Positions 37,245-46,284 of a stretch of 64,000 bases of DNA are shown here, piece by piece. Origin of the DNA: Deinococcus hopiensis KR-140 (GTDB lineage: Bacteria; Deinococcota; Deinococci; Deinococcales; Deinococcaceae). The position numbers were made by a program, and so were the translations under genes. The stretch covers positions 383,501 through 447,500 of the forward strand of contig NZ_FWWU01000009.1 in NCBI RefSeq assembly GCF_900176165.1. The letters run 5' to 3'. The first letter of the stretch is position 1; every line of letters starts with the position of its first letter. The notes below the pieces were generated by a model, which saw only the letters and a list, made by a program, of their open reading frames with translations, had not been told where the DNA came from and ran no database searches.

Positions 37245-38540
37245 TTAGCTGCACCTCCGGCGTAGAAAGGCCAGCATCAGAAAAAAAGGGTCCGTGGCCT
37301 CACGGTGGTCCGGCAGCCCCGTCTCCAGCGCAGGCAAAGGCGCGCAGGTGGGCGGTCGTCTCCGAGAAGAGGCTGGGCAGGCCCTGGGGCTCACGTCGGC
37401 CGCGGTCCGCGGCGCATACCACCCCGTTGTCGGCACGGAAAAGCTTGTGTCCGTACAGCCCGTTTTGCCCCAGTATGCGGGCATAGGCTGCGATGAGGTG
37501 GGCAAAGGGGGGCCGCGCCTGCACCTCCACTTCGGCGAGTGTGGCGTAGGGCGCGACTCCGAACGGCACGAGGGAGGCGCCGTGAACCGAGCGGTAGACC
37601 CTGATCCCCCGCCCTCCATAGCACCCGCAGGTGCGCCTGCCGGCGACCGGTCACGCGGTGGAGGCCACCTGAATCTGGGGACGCCATTTGAAGTAGGGTA
37701 CGCGCCACCGTGCGGACAGGACGAGTTTGGCGGCGGTTTCCCTGTGGCGAGATGTCCCCTTGATGCGGGTCTGGTGGGCAGGCCTGATCTCGCGGGTGGG
37801 CAACGGAGCCCTGTTCGCCACACTTCCTGCGGTCCCAATCTGGCCCTGACGCTGCTCGCCTCCACGCCTCACGCCTCGGTGGAGCAATTTCCGGGACCTG
37901 CCGAGCACGCGCTGCTGCCGACGTAGGTGCCGGAGGAACGGCTGGGCGAGGCGAAGAGCCTCAATGCCATGAACGGCGATCTCGCCCGCCTGCCGGAGCC
38001 CACGCTGGGCGGCGTGCTCCTGGCCTGGGGCGGATTGGCGGTCGTGGCCACGTTCGGCGCTGTGACGTACCTGGGAGCGGCCCTGGTGCTGTGTGGGCGC
38101 GGTCCGCCGTCCGCCTTCGGGGCGAAGAGGGGAGAGGCGCAGGCTCACGGGCGAGTGGCAGGCTGGGCTGAAGGTGGTGCGGGGGAGTGCGCCGATGCAG
38201 GTGGTCTTTCCGGCGGTGGCCCTTGTGGGCCACGGCCAGGGCTTTTTCTCTACCCTTGAGGGGCTCATTGGTGGAAGCGCGTCGGGGAGGCGGAACTGGG
38301 ACGCTGCCCGTGCCCATCTCCAATGCCCCGCTGGCGTTCCCGGCGCTGTGGCCCGTGCTGAGGGGCGCGGCGGGCCTGCCCTTCGCCGCGTTCGGCACAG
38401 TGCGGCTGCTCTCGCTGCAACGGAGCGCGCCGTCATCAACGTGGACGCCGGGACGTACCTGTTGGCAGAGGGCCCCGCGCTGTCAGGCTTCTGGTGGAGC
38501 GCCCGCCGCTGCGCCTGAGCGGAAATGAAGCTGGATGGGG
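37245..38540. pseudogene. Decayed accessory stretch, families not recognised
   Basis: About 1.3 kb without an intact gene. Protein-like pieces change frame: on the minus strand FGVAPYATLAEVEVQARPPF, AYARILGQNGLYGHKLFRAD and GLPSLFSETTAHLRAFA; on the plus strand HLNLGTPFEVGYAPPCG, LNAMNGDLARLPEPTLGG, a hydrophobic GVLLAWGGLAVVATFGAVTY, and later NAPLAFPALWPVLRGAAGLP and AVINVDAGTYLLAEGPAL. At least two former genes, one with a membrane segment, are probably represented. I cannot assign families. Confidence 0.4.
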
Positions 38541-38906
38541 TCAACTCACCCCCGCTCGCCGTGACACCGTGCCCAGAAAGAGGGCGAGTACCTCACCCTC
38601 CTCGCCCCGGCGGACTTCCACCCGGTACGTCGCCAGGGTGCGGCCCACCCGCTCGGGCGTGGCAACGGCCACGAGTTCGTCGCCCGGGCGGGCGGGCCGA
38701 AAGAAGCTGAGGTGCGTTTCGACGGCCACCGCCTGGGCTTTCAGGTTGCTGATGATGGCGAACGCCTCATCCGCCAGGCTGAACAGCAGGCCACCGTGGG
38801 CAGTGCCGTGCACGTTCAGTCCGGCTTCCGTAACCCGGAGGCGAACGCGGGTAGATTCGGGTGAGGCGTCCAGCACCTGCATCCCCAGCGTCTGTGCGAG
38901 GCCCAT
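38541..38906 (-). CDS. PaaI-like hotdog thioesterase
   Basis: A 121-residue hotdog-fold acyl-CoA thioesterase of the PaaI type. The catalytic region reads NVHGTAHGGLLFSLADEAF, with HGG preceding the hotdog helix and the acidic residue in it. The fold continues AVAVETHLSFFRPARPGDEL and VEVRRGEEGEVLALFLGTV. PaaI removes stalled CoA esters in phenylacetate degradation, but no paa genes are here, so the substrate is unknown. TAATCT lies exactly six bases before ATG. Confidence 0.87.
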   Translation of the reverse strand: MGLAQTLGMQVLDASPESTRVRLRVTEAGLNVHGTAHGGLLFSLADEAFAIISNLKAQAVAVETHLSFFRPARPGDELVAVATPERVGRTLATYRVEVRRGEEGEVLALFLGTVSRRAGVS

Positions 38907-38915
38907 GGAGGCAGA

Positions 38916-39755
38916 TTAGCGCCGCAGTGGGGTCCGCCGCGCACCACCCTCAAAGTCGTAGGTGTCCACCTCGTCTGGCACCCGCAGGTCCGGGTGCGCT
39001 GCCAGTCGCTGCCAGGTCAGGGCGTCCTCCGTCCCGCAGGCCTGCGCCACCCCGTCCAGCAGGGCGAGTTGCGCCTCGCTCAACTCTTCGAAACGCACGT
39101 GCATCAGGCCCCAGCTGTCCCACAGCAGCAGTTCGTGTCCGGTCAGGGCGGCGAGTTCGCGTATCACGTAGTCGCGCAGCATGGTGGGACCACCAAACAG
39201 CCCGGGGGCCACGCCATACCGGGTGGGACTGAGGGTCCCGGTGCGGAAGGTTAACCACGCCTCGCCCGCCGTCTGGAAGGTGCCTGGCGGCAGGTCCATG
39301 GTGTCGAAGGGAAAGCGGGTGGGGTCCATTTCCGGGTCTCCCCGCACCCAGTGCGTGCCCCCATACCACTCGGCCACCACATGGTCATGCACGAAGTCCG
39401 GGTTGAGGTACGGGGCCCAGCCGATGCGGAGGCGTGCGGGAACGCCACGTTCGCGCAGACCTGCCACGAGCAGCAGGGCGTCGTCCCGGCAGCAACCGGC
39501 GAAGCGCTCGGAGGGGGTCCGGGGTTGCGTGAGCGGCTGCCCGCTGCGGTGAAGCAGGCAGGCCAGGATGTCGGCCACCCACCGCGCCTGCTTGTCCTCC
39601 TCCCGGCCAGCGGGAAGGTCCGGGGTGGCGCGGTAGTGGGCCGTCAATCCGCGCCAGCATGCCGCCGCCGCCCGTGGGTCAGCGGGCAGGGCGCGCAGCA
39701 GGGCCGCGTATTTGCCCGGCGCGGTGTAGGGGGTGTGCGCGGCGAAGGCGTTCAC
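38916..39755 (-). CDS. Transglutaminase-like protein
   Basis: A 279-residue protein of the transglutaminase-like superfamily. The core holds the triad pattern: Cys in FAGCCRDDALLLVAGLRERG, His in FVHDHVVAEWYGGTHWVRG, and the Asp in GDPEMD. Similar proteins act as peptidases or peptide amidases; crosslinking is not implied. There is no signal peptide. The GTG start overlaps the MerR gene stop by four bases, so the two form an operon, and this protein is a likely target of that regulator. Confidence 0.83.
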   Translation of the reverse strand: MNAFAAHTPYTAPGKYAALLRALPADPRAAAACWRGLTAHYRATPDLPAGREEDKQARWVADILACLLHRSGQPLTQPRTPSERFAGCCRDDALLLVAGLRERGVPARLRIGWAPYLNPDFVHDHVVAEWYGGTHWVRGDPEMDPTRFPFDTMDLPPGTFQTAGEAWLTFRTGTLSPTRYGVAPGLFGGPTMLRDYVIRELAALTGHELLLWDSWGLMHVRFEELSEAQLALLDGVAQACGTEDALTWQRLAAHPDLRVPDEVDTYDFEGGARRTPLRR

Positions 39756-40615
39756 TTCGCCGCGCCCCTTTCTTCCCTCTGGGGCACGAACGGCCAGGCC
39801 ACCTCTCCGGCGAAGTCGTCTGCCTCCAGCCCTTCCCAGGCCACGGGATAGATCTCACGGGGGGACAGCAGACCGCACTCGCCATGTTCCCTCGCGTAGG
39901 CATTCGTGGCGTCGTAGGCCCGCAAGATACCCGGGAACTCGAACTGCGCGCGGGTCAGGGCCACGAATGCTTCGGCGTGGGCAGGTTCCTCGCGCACCGT
40001 GACGTCTTCCGGCACGGTCAGCGCGCCCAAGACGGGCAGACAGACCTCCACCGGGCCGTCGCTGTCGGCGTTGACTTGGCCGTGGTACAGGACGAAGGCT
40101 GGGCCCGATGCCTGCTCGCCCGCCAGCTCGGCCAACCGGCTGCCCGCCTCGCCGATGTAGTCGCTTAACCTGGCCACATAGACGCGCTGGGTCAGGGTCA
40201 CCACCCGCACGGCGGGCACGAAGCGTTCCTGAACCTGGAACTGCTGGGTCATGGTGTTCTCTCCTTGCAGGGTTTCAATGAGGTACTGCGCCAGCGCCCG
40301 GCGCTGCCCATGTTCACGCTCGGTACGGCCCCACAGCTCGTTCAAGCGGGCGGGACGGGTAAAAGCGGGCGCGTCCAGCAACGTCTGGATTTCCGAGAGG
40401 GGCAGGTCCAGCTGGCGCAGCAGGCCGATGAGCCGCGCGGTGCCCAGCTGCTCTGGACGGTAGAAGCGGTAGCCCGTGGCGGGGTCCACCCACGCGGGGC
40501 ACAGGAGCCCGAGCTCGCCGTACAGCCGCAGGGCCTTGAGGCTCAGGCGTGAGGCCCGTGCGAACGCGCCGATGGTGAGGCCCGTCTGGGTGAGGCCGGT
40601 GTCCGTATTCGTCAT
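39752..40615 (-). CDS. MerR-family regulator with effector-binding domain
   Basis: A 287-residue transcription regulator. The N-terminal winged helix reads LTIGAFARASRLSLKALRLY and the wing ATGYRFYRPEQL, then the dimerisation coiled coil to residue about 125. The C-terminal part (about 130-285) resembles the GyrI/AraC effector-binding domain of BmrR/BltR-like activators (QVQERFVPAVRVVTLTQRVY). Such proteins twist promoter DNA on binding a hydrophobic ligand. It is cotranscribed with the transglutaminase-like gene. Confidence 0.88.
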   Translation of the reverse strand: MTNTDTGLTQTGLTIGAFARASRLSLKALRLYGELGLLCPAWVDPATGYRFYRPEQLGTARLIGLLRQLDLPLSEIQTLLDAPAFTRPARLNELWGRTEREHGQRRALAQYLIETLQGENTMTQQFQVQERFVPAVRVVTLTQRVYVARLSDYIGEAGSRLAELAGEQASGPAFVLYHGQVNADSDGPVEVCLPVLGALTVPEDVTVREEPAHAEAFVALTRAQFEFPGILRAYDATNAYAREHGECGLLSPREIYPVAWEGLEADDFAGEVAWPFVPQREERGAAK

Positions 40616-40717
40616 GTCGGCACCTCCGGAGGCTGATCCCTATAGGTAAGGGCAGTGTGGGGGCTGCCCCTGGGGCAGGGTCAAGAGCCATGCGGGAGAG
40701 GCCGGTATCATGCCCGC

Positions 40718-41791
40718 ATGTCCGCCACGCCCACCCCTTCCGATTCCGCTGGGTCCACGTCCCTCTCCGATCTGGCCTTTACCCTGGACGTGCTGCTGCG
40801 CCTGCTGCGTACGCCGAGCCCCACGGGTTTTACCGAGGCCGCCGTGAGGTTGATCGAGCGCGAACTGGACGCCCTGGGGGTGAGCAGCCACCGCACCAAG
40901 AAGGGCGCGCTGACCTGGGAGGTTCCGGGAACCGGTGAGGGGCACGTCGCCTTCAGCGGTCACGTGGATACGCTGGGCGCGATGGTCAAGGAGATCAAAC
41001 CATCCGGGCGGTTGCGCCTCGCCATGCTGGGCGGCTACGACTGGGCCACCGTGGAGGGCGAGTACGCGCAGGTCCACACGCAGGCGGGCGGAGTGGTAAC
41101 CGGTACGGTGGTGAACACCCACCAGAGCACCCATGTCCATGGCCCGGCCCTACGCGAACTGAAGCGCGAACAGGCCGTGATGGAGATCCGGCTCGATGCC
41201 CGCACGCAAAGTGCCGAGGAGACGCGGGCCCTCGGAATCGAGGTGGGCGACTTCATCTCCTTCGACCCGCGTGCCGAACTGACCGACGCGGGCTACCTCA
41301 AGAGCCGCCACCTCGACAACAAGGCCGCCGTCGCGGTGTTTCTGGGCGTCACGCACCTGTTGCTTCAAACCCCCCCCGCGCGGACCGTCGCCTTTCACGT
41401 CACCACCTACGAGGAGGTGGGCCACGGCGCGGCCACCGGCATTCCTCCGCACACCGACGAGCTCATCGCGGTGGACATGGCGGCAGTGGGCCACGGTCAG
41501 ACGAGCAGCGAGCACCACGTCACCCTGTGCGTGGCCGACAGCGGGGGGCCGTATGACCACGCGCTGGGTAACCGCCTGCGCGGGTCGGCGCGGCGAGCGG
41601 GGCTGGAGCTTAAGGTGGACCTCTACCCCTACTATGCCTCCGACGGCACGGCAGCCTGGCGGGCGGGCGGCGACTACCCGGTGGCCCTGATCGGCCCCGG
41701 TGTGGACGCCAGCCACGCCTACGAACGCACCCACACCGACGCCCTCGACGCCACGCTGCGGCTGATTGTGGCCCACGTAAGCGGGAGCTGA
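40718..41791 (+). CDS. M42 family metallopeptidase
   Basis: A 357-residue binuclear zinc aminopeptidase of the M42 (glutamyl aminopeptidase/FrvX) family. Metal and catalytic motifs: FSGHVDTLGAMV (His, Asp), SRHLDNKAAVAV (bridging Asp), HVTTYEEVGHGA (Glu pair), and AVDMAAV (Asp). The C-terminal His lies in the region ASHAYERTHTDAL. These enzymes form large tetrahedral oligomers that trim peptides. TATCAT lies exactly six bases before ATG and sets the start. Confidence 0.88.
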   Translation: MSATPTPSDSAGSTSLSDLAFTLDVLLRLLRTPSPTGFTEAAVRLIERELDALGVSSHRTKKGALTWEVPGTGEGHVAFSGHVDTLGAMVKEIKPSGRLRLAMLGGYDWATVEGEYAQVHTQAGGVVTGTVVNTHQSTHVHGPALRELKREQAVMEIRLDARTQSAEETRALGIEVGDFISFDPRAELTDAGYLKSRHLDNKAAVAVFLGVTHLLLQTPPARTVAFHVTTYEEVGHGAATGIPPHTDELIAVDMAAVGHGQTSSEHHVTLCVADSGGPYDHALGNRLRGSARRAGLELKVDLYPYYASDGTAAWRAGGDYPVALIGPGVDASHAYERTHTDALDATLRLIVAHVSGS

Positions 41792-41880
41792 CACCCACGC
41801 CTATCGGGGCCGCCACCACCTGACCCTCACCTGAACTTCCGCCAACCGTCGCCTGACGTGCCGCGCTCACATTGAGAAAT

Positions 41881-44109
41881 GTGAAGACTTGCTTCGTCCG
41901 TTTGACGGCCCTGCTCGCCCTGGGCCTTTCACCTGCGCTCGCCGCCACGCTGGTGGGCTACGCGGAACTTCCCGCCGACACTTTCGCGGCGGGTCCCGCC
42001 AGCGGTGCCTACAACGGTCAGGGCGTGCGCGGCGCGGCCCGCTTTCCCAGCCAACCCGTGCAGGGTTTTTCGGGCGTGCAGGCGGCGAAGGACGGCAGTT
42101 ACGTCTTCCTGAGCGACAACGGGTATGGCGCAAAGGCCAACAGCGCCGACTTCCTGCTGCGGATGTACCGCCTCAACCTGACCGCCAAGAACGGCCCCAC
42201 GGGCAAAGGCGAGGTCAAGGTGGGGAACTTTATCCAGCTGCGTGACCCGGACCGCAAGGTGCCCTGGCTGATCGTGAACGGGGCGAGCGCGGACCGCCTG
42301 CTCACCGGCGCGGATTTCGATGTCGAGGGCTTCGTCGTTGCCCCTGACGGCACCCTGTGGGTGGGCGACGAGTTCGGGCCGTACCTGCTGCACTTCTCGG
42401 CAGACGGGAAACTGCTCGACGCGCCCATCGCCACGCCCAACCTCGTCGGGCTGCCCACCTTGAAGGGTCAGGCTCCCATCGTGGTCGGCCACCGTGGCAG
42501 CAGCGGCACCCGCCCCGAGCACACCCTGGAGTCCTACCGGATGGCCATCGAGGGTGGGGCCGACTTTGTGGAACCCGACCTCGTGGTGACCAAGGACGGC
42601 GTCCTCGTGGCCCGTCACGAGCCCGTGATGGCGAGTGTGGACAAGGACGGCAAGGTGCTGGAGGCCACCACTGATGTTGCCACCCGCCCCGAGTTCAAGG
42701 ACCGCCTGACCACGAAAAAGCTCGACGGCGTAGATGTGCGCGGCTACTTCGTCGAGGACTTCACGCTGGCGGAACTCAAGACGTTGCGGGCCGTTGAGCG
42801 TCTCCCCGCCCTGCGTGGCAAGAACTACGACGGTAAATTCGAGGTGCCCACTCTCGCTGAGGTGATCGCCCTCGTCAAGGACGTGGAGGCGAAAACTGGG
42901 CGCAAAGTGGGCATCTACCCCGAGACCAAGCACCCGACTTACTTTCGGCAGATGGGCGTGAACACCTCGCAGCTCCTGATCGATACGCTGAAGAAGGAAG
43001 GCTTCACCAATCCCGACCGCGTGTTTATCCAGTCCTTTGAAACTGCCAACCTCAAGGACCTGAAGGCGAGCATCATGCCGAAAGCGGGCGTGAGCCTGCC
43101 CCTCGTGCAGCTTGTGAGCAGCCCCGACGAGGCCCCCTATGACTGGACGGCCCAGGGGGACACCCGCAAGTACGGCGCCCTGACCACAGACGCCGCGCTG
43201 AAGGACATTGCCGCCTATGCTTCCGGTGTAGGAGCGTACAAGCGCTGGATCATCACCGACCAGGGCGAGACCACCGATTTCGTGGCCCGCGCCCACGCCG
43301 CCGGACTGATGGTGCATCCCTGGACCTTTCGCAACGAGGCAACCTACCTGCTTCCCGCCTACGCCAATGACCCCGAGGCCGAGATGCGCCAGGCCCTGCG
43401 CGCAGGCGTGGACGGCTTCTTCACCGATTTCCCCGCCACGGGCGCGAACGTGGTGCGCGCCTACACGGCCCCCGAGGTTCGTAGCCCCCAGAACCCCGCC
43501 TTCGCCACGGGCACGAGCAGCAGCGCGGCGAACCTGGGCGGCAGCGGCGGCTTCGAGGGCGTGGCCCTCAGCCCCAGCGGCAAGACCCTGTACGCCCTGC
43601 TCGAAAAGACCGTGACGGGCGACGTGGCCGGGCAGCTCCGCCTCCACGCCTTTGACCTCGCCTCCCGCACATGGACGCTCGCCGGACGCTACACCTTGGA
43701 GGACGCCGGCAACGCCATCGGGGACTTGACGCCCGTGAATGCCACGGAATACCTCGTCTTGGAACGCGACAACGGCAGCGGGGACACGGCCAAGTTCAAG
43801 CGCGTCTACAAGGTCAGTACCAGTGAGAAGAACGCCGACGGCACCCTTAAAAAGACGCTTGTGGTGGACCTGATGAATGTCAAAGATCCCCAGGGCCTCG
43901 CGCCGAGCACCCGGAGCGGGACCTTCACCTTCCCCTACGTGACCATCGAGAACGTCCTGGTGCTGGACGCCAATACCATCCTCGTCGCCAACGACAACAA
44001 CTACCCCGGCACGGGTGGGCGGGGCGCAGACGTGAAGGACCACACGGAATTCCTGTGGCTCAAACTCGATGCGCCGCTCAATCTTGCCGAGGGTGTGGGG
44101 CGCAAGTGA
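41881..44109 (+). CDS. Exported phytase-like esterase with inserted glycerophosphodiester phosphodiesterase domain
   Basis: A 742-residue secreted protein. The signal peptide is LTALLALGLSPALA. Residues about 22-195 form the first part of an esterase-like phytase propeller (GFSGVQAAKDGSYVFLSDNG, DVEGFVVAPDGTLWVGDEFG). Residues about 197-530 are a glycerophosphodiester phosphodiesterase: VVGHRGSSGTRPEHT, then a Glu-Asp metal pair (FVEPDLVVTKDG), HEP and a late VDGFFTDFPATG. Propeller sequence then resumes (GGFEGVALSPSGKTLYALLE) to the end. Phosphate scavenging from lipids or phytate is plausible. GTG at 41881 is preferred over TTG at 41872, with CACATT seven bases upstream. Confidence 0.85.
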   Translation: MKTCFVRLTALLALGLSPALAATLVGYAELPADTFAAGPASGAYNGQGVRGAARFPSQPVQGFSGVQAAKDGSYVFLSDNGYGAKANSADFLLRMYRLNLTAKNGPTGKGEVKVGNFIQLRDPDRKVPWLIVNGASADRLLTGADFDVEGFVVAPDGTLWVGDEFGPYLLHFSADGKLLDAPIATPNLVGLPTLKGQAPIVVGHRGSSGTRPEHTLESYRMAIEGGADFVEPDLVVTKDGVLVARHEPVMASVDKDGKVLEATTDVATRPEFKDRLTTKKLDGVDVRGYFVEDFTLAELKTLRAVERLPALRGKNYDGKFEVPTLAEVIALVKDVEAKTGRKVGIYPETKHPTYFRQMGVNTSQLLIDTLKKEGFTNPDRVFIQSFETANLKDLKASIMPKAGVSLPLVQLVSSPDEAPYDWTAQGDTRKYGALTTDAALKDIAAYASGVGAYKRWIITDQGETTDFVARAHAAGLMVHPWTFRNEATYLLPAYANDPEAEMRQALRAGVDGFFTDFPATGANVVRAYTAPEVRSPQNPAFATGTSSSAANLGGSGGFEGVALSPSGKTLYALLEKTVTGDVAGQLRLHAFDLASRTWTLAGRYTLEDAGNAIGDLTPVNATEYLVLERDNGSGDTAKFKRVYKVSTSEKNADGTLKKTLVVDLMNVKDPQGLAPSTRSGTFTFPYVTIENVLVLDANTILVANDNNYPGTGGRGADVKDHTEFLWLKLDAPLNLAEGVGRK

Positions 44110-44136
44110 GGCGCTCCCCTCGCTGCGCTGCTTCTG

Positions 44137-44829
44137 GCCACGTGCAGGCCGCGCCCTTGACCTTCGTGGCGCTGGGCAACACCCCTCCACGTTGCCCGCT
44201 GACGACGCCCTCACCGGCATCATCAGCGCCATGAAGCCCGCCTTCATCATCCACGTGGGCGAGATCAAGAGCGGCTCCGCGCCCTGCACGGACGAGAACT
44301 TCGCCACAGTGCGGACGGAATTTGCGGTGTTCGCCGGACCGCCCGTCTACACCCACGGCGACAACGGGTGGACCGACTGCCACCGCGGGAAGGCGGGCAA
44401 GTTTGGTCTGCTGGAACGGCTGGCGCGGGTACGGGCGATGTTTTTTGCGCAGAGCGGCAGCTTCGGGCAAAAGCCCATGCCCCTCGCCCAACGGCCCGCG
44501 TTCATCGAGAACGCGCGCGGGTGCAAAGGAAGGTGTGGAGTTCACCACCCTGCATATCCTTGGCAGCAACAACGGCGTGGAGCGCGCCAGCACGGCCGAG
44601 TTCTTTGCCTGTAACGCTGCCAACCAGGCGTGGACCGCACATGCTGTTCATCAACCGCCCGGTGACCGAGGTTGGGGCGATCACTTCCCCCGGTCAGCGT
44701 CGCCCTGGTCTGCGCAACGCGACCTGCCTTCAGGTTATGGGCAAGGACGACGTGGGTGCGGTGGAGGTGATGGTGGACCCAGCAGACCCGGCGGTGTTCA
44801 GCTTCAAGCCCCTCTATACGAAACCCTGA
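44137..44829 (+). pseudogene. Frameshifted calcineurin-like phosphoesterase
   Basis: A former exported or cytoplasmic phosphoesterase now read in three frames. The first gives FIIHVGEIKSGSAPCTDENF (family expects HVGDIKSG), VYTHGDNGWTDCHRGKAGK and GLLERLARVRAMFFAQ. After a shift near 44525 follows KEGVEFTTLHILGSNNGVER and AEFFACNAANQAW. A second shift near 44640 leads to MLFINRPVTEV and DPAVFSFKPLYTKP to the stop at 44829. The Asp to Glu change and two shifts make loss of function likely. It directly follows the phytase/GDPD gene. Confidence 0.75.
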
Positions 44830-44911
44830 GTGGGGCAAGCCCGCCTACAGTTTGAAGCTGTCGCGACGCGACCATCGGCCCTGGCCCCCTCTTTTTGGGG
44901 ACTGGGGTCAA

Positions 44912-45150
44912 CCTCTTTCGGGTCGGGGTGAGACTCCACACCGGCGGTGATGGTGGCAGAGTGATTCTCCGCGCACCTCAGCCCGTGAAGCCCGTGCAAA
45001 CCGCACGGCGCGTGGGCCCGATTCGGTGCGGTTCCGGAGCCGACGGTAAGGGGAAGCAGAGGGCAAAGTGCAGGCGGCAGAGGGCCAACGGCCTGGATGC
45101 CAGGCGACTTCTCCCAGCGCTTTCCGGAGTCCGGATGGAAGAAGGAGGAT
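44912..45150 (+). ncRNA. FMN riboswitch (RFN element)
   Basis: The conserved blocks occur in order: ggggtgagactcca, then accggcggt, cagcccgtgaagccc, gggcccgattcggtgcgg, ttccggagccgacggt, and the closing agtccggatggaagaagg at 45129-45146. About 80 bases separate the last two blocks, longer than usual for the variable stem. FMN binding would repress the riboflavin genes that followed. The operon behind it is now destroyed, so the switch controls only remnants. Confidence 0.85.
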
Positions 45151-45216
45151 GCCGCACTCGCCTTCCCCGGCGGGCGGCACTCAACCGTGGAAAGACCAAA
45201 TCCGGCGAATACGGCG

Positions 45217-45480
45217 GCAAGTGCTCCTTTGACCCGGGCTGACGCGGCCTTCATAACCCTGGCGCTCTCGGAAGCGGCGCGGGGCTTGGGGCAGGCGGCC
45301 CCAATCCCCCGGTAGGTTGCGTCCTGACCTGGGGGACGAGGTGGCGGGACGAGGCTTTCACCCCCGGACAGGCGAACCACACGCGGAAGTGTTTGCGCTG
45401 CGGGAGGCCGGCGAGCGGGCGCAGGGCGGTACGCGGCCTACGTGACCCCCGAACCGTGCAGCCATTTCGGCCTCGCCACC
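45217..45480 (+). pseudogene. ribD: ribD remnant (riboflavin deaminase, N-terminal part)
   Basis: Two pieces of diaminohydroxyphosphoribosylaminopyrimidine deaminase remain. ADAAFITLALSEAARGLGQA (from 45238) is the usual N-terminal helix. After a shift, GRGFHPRTGEPHAEVFALRE holds the zinc-ligand HAE motif, and a further shift gives [12 protein letters not shown], the second zinc motif (TLEPCSH in relatives). The rest of RibD, all of riboflavin synthase and RibBA are missing, since ribH sequence begins within about 30 bases. It directly follows the FMN riboswitch, confirming identity. Confidence 0.75.
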
Positions 45481-45489
45481 GATCTCCAC

Positions 45490-45887
45490 CCGCTCGAACC
45501 ACCTGCGGACCGCCTGGTGGAGGGGGGCCGGGCGCGCCTCCGCGCAGCATGGCGGCAAGACCGGGCGATCGGACCATTACCGCGTTCCCGGCGCATATGA
45601 GGTGACGCTGGCGGCGAAGAAGCTGGCCAGGTTGGGCCGATACGACGCCGTGGTCTGCCTGGGGACCGTCATCAAGGGCAATACGGACCGTTACGACTTT
45701 GTGGCAGGCGGCGCGGCCAACAGCATCCTGAACACGCCGCTTCAGACTGGCGGCCCGTGGCCTTCGGCGTGCTGACGACCGACTCGGTGGAGCAGGCCCT
45801 CAACCGTGCGGGAATCAAGGTCGGCAACACGGGCGCGGAGGCGACGCTGGCGATGATCGAGACGGTGAACCTGCTGCGGCAGGTATA
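45490..45887 (+). pseudogene. ribH: ribH remnant (lumazine synthase)
   Basis: Lumazine synthase sequence in shifting frames: [14 protein letters not shown], then [19 protein letters not shown] and [20 protein letters not shown], then after a shift near 45745 [19 protein letters not shown] and [14 protein letters not shown] to the stop at 45887. Relatives carry a catalytic His in GxTSHxD; here the position is Arg (NTDRYD). Two shifts and the lost His mark a dead gene. A deletion fused it to the ribD fragment. Confidence 0.8.
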
Positions 45888-45960
45888 GGCGTTGCCCTGC
45901 GGCACATATCTGCTTGCGCGTTTATCCGGCGAGCCTTTAAATGAGGAGTTGGAGGGAAAC

Positions 45961-46281
45961 ATGAAGAAAGTTGGAATGATGGCCGTGGTGGCCCTGCTCG
46001 GCCTCTCGTCGTGCGCGCCCAAATACACGACCGCCACCCAGAAGCCCGTCTCGGCGATGAGTTGTGAGGAGATGCGGCAGGATTACCGTCAGGCCCTGGA
46101 TGTCCGCGCTCAAGCGGAGAAGAAGAAGGGGTTTAGCAAGGAAAACGTCGCCTGGGCCATCTTCTTCTGGCCAGGAGCCGTCATCAACGAGATGGACAAC
46201 CGCGACGTTATCGAGAAGGTAGATGCCCGCCTGACAGAACTGCAAAAGGCGGCCACGGCCAAGAGCTGCACGCTCCAGTAA
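45961..46281 (+). CDS. Small lipoprotein, function unknown
   Basis: A 106-residue protein with a clear lipoprotein signal: MKKVGMMAVVALLGLSSC, the Cys at residue 18 being the lipidation site. The mature part is helical and charged, with one central hydrophobic stretch (ENVAWAIFFWPGAVINEM) that resembles small periplasmic proteins whose Trp-rich segment touches the membrane, and two further Cys residues. Ribosome site ttggaggg lies ahead of ATG. I do not recognise a family. A very strong palindromic terminator follows. Confidence 0.75.
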   Translation: MKKVGMMAVVALLGLSSCAPKYTTATQKPVSAMSCEEMRQDYRQALDVRAQAEKKKGFSKENVAWAIFFWPGAVINEMDNRDVIEKVDARLTELQKAATAKSCTLQ

Positions 46282-46284
46282 CGC

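Noticed and set aside
41929..44307. A 792-codon minus-strand frame opposite the phytase/GDPD gene
   Set aside because: It is the complement of a well-supported exported enzyme. GC-rich codon use leaves the opposite frame open.
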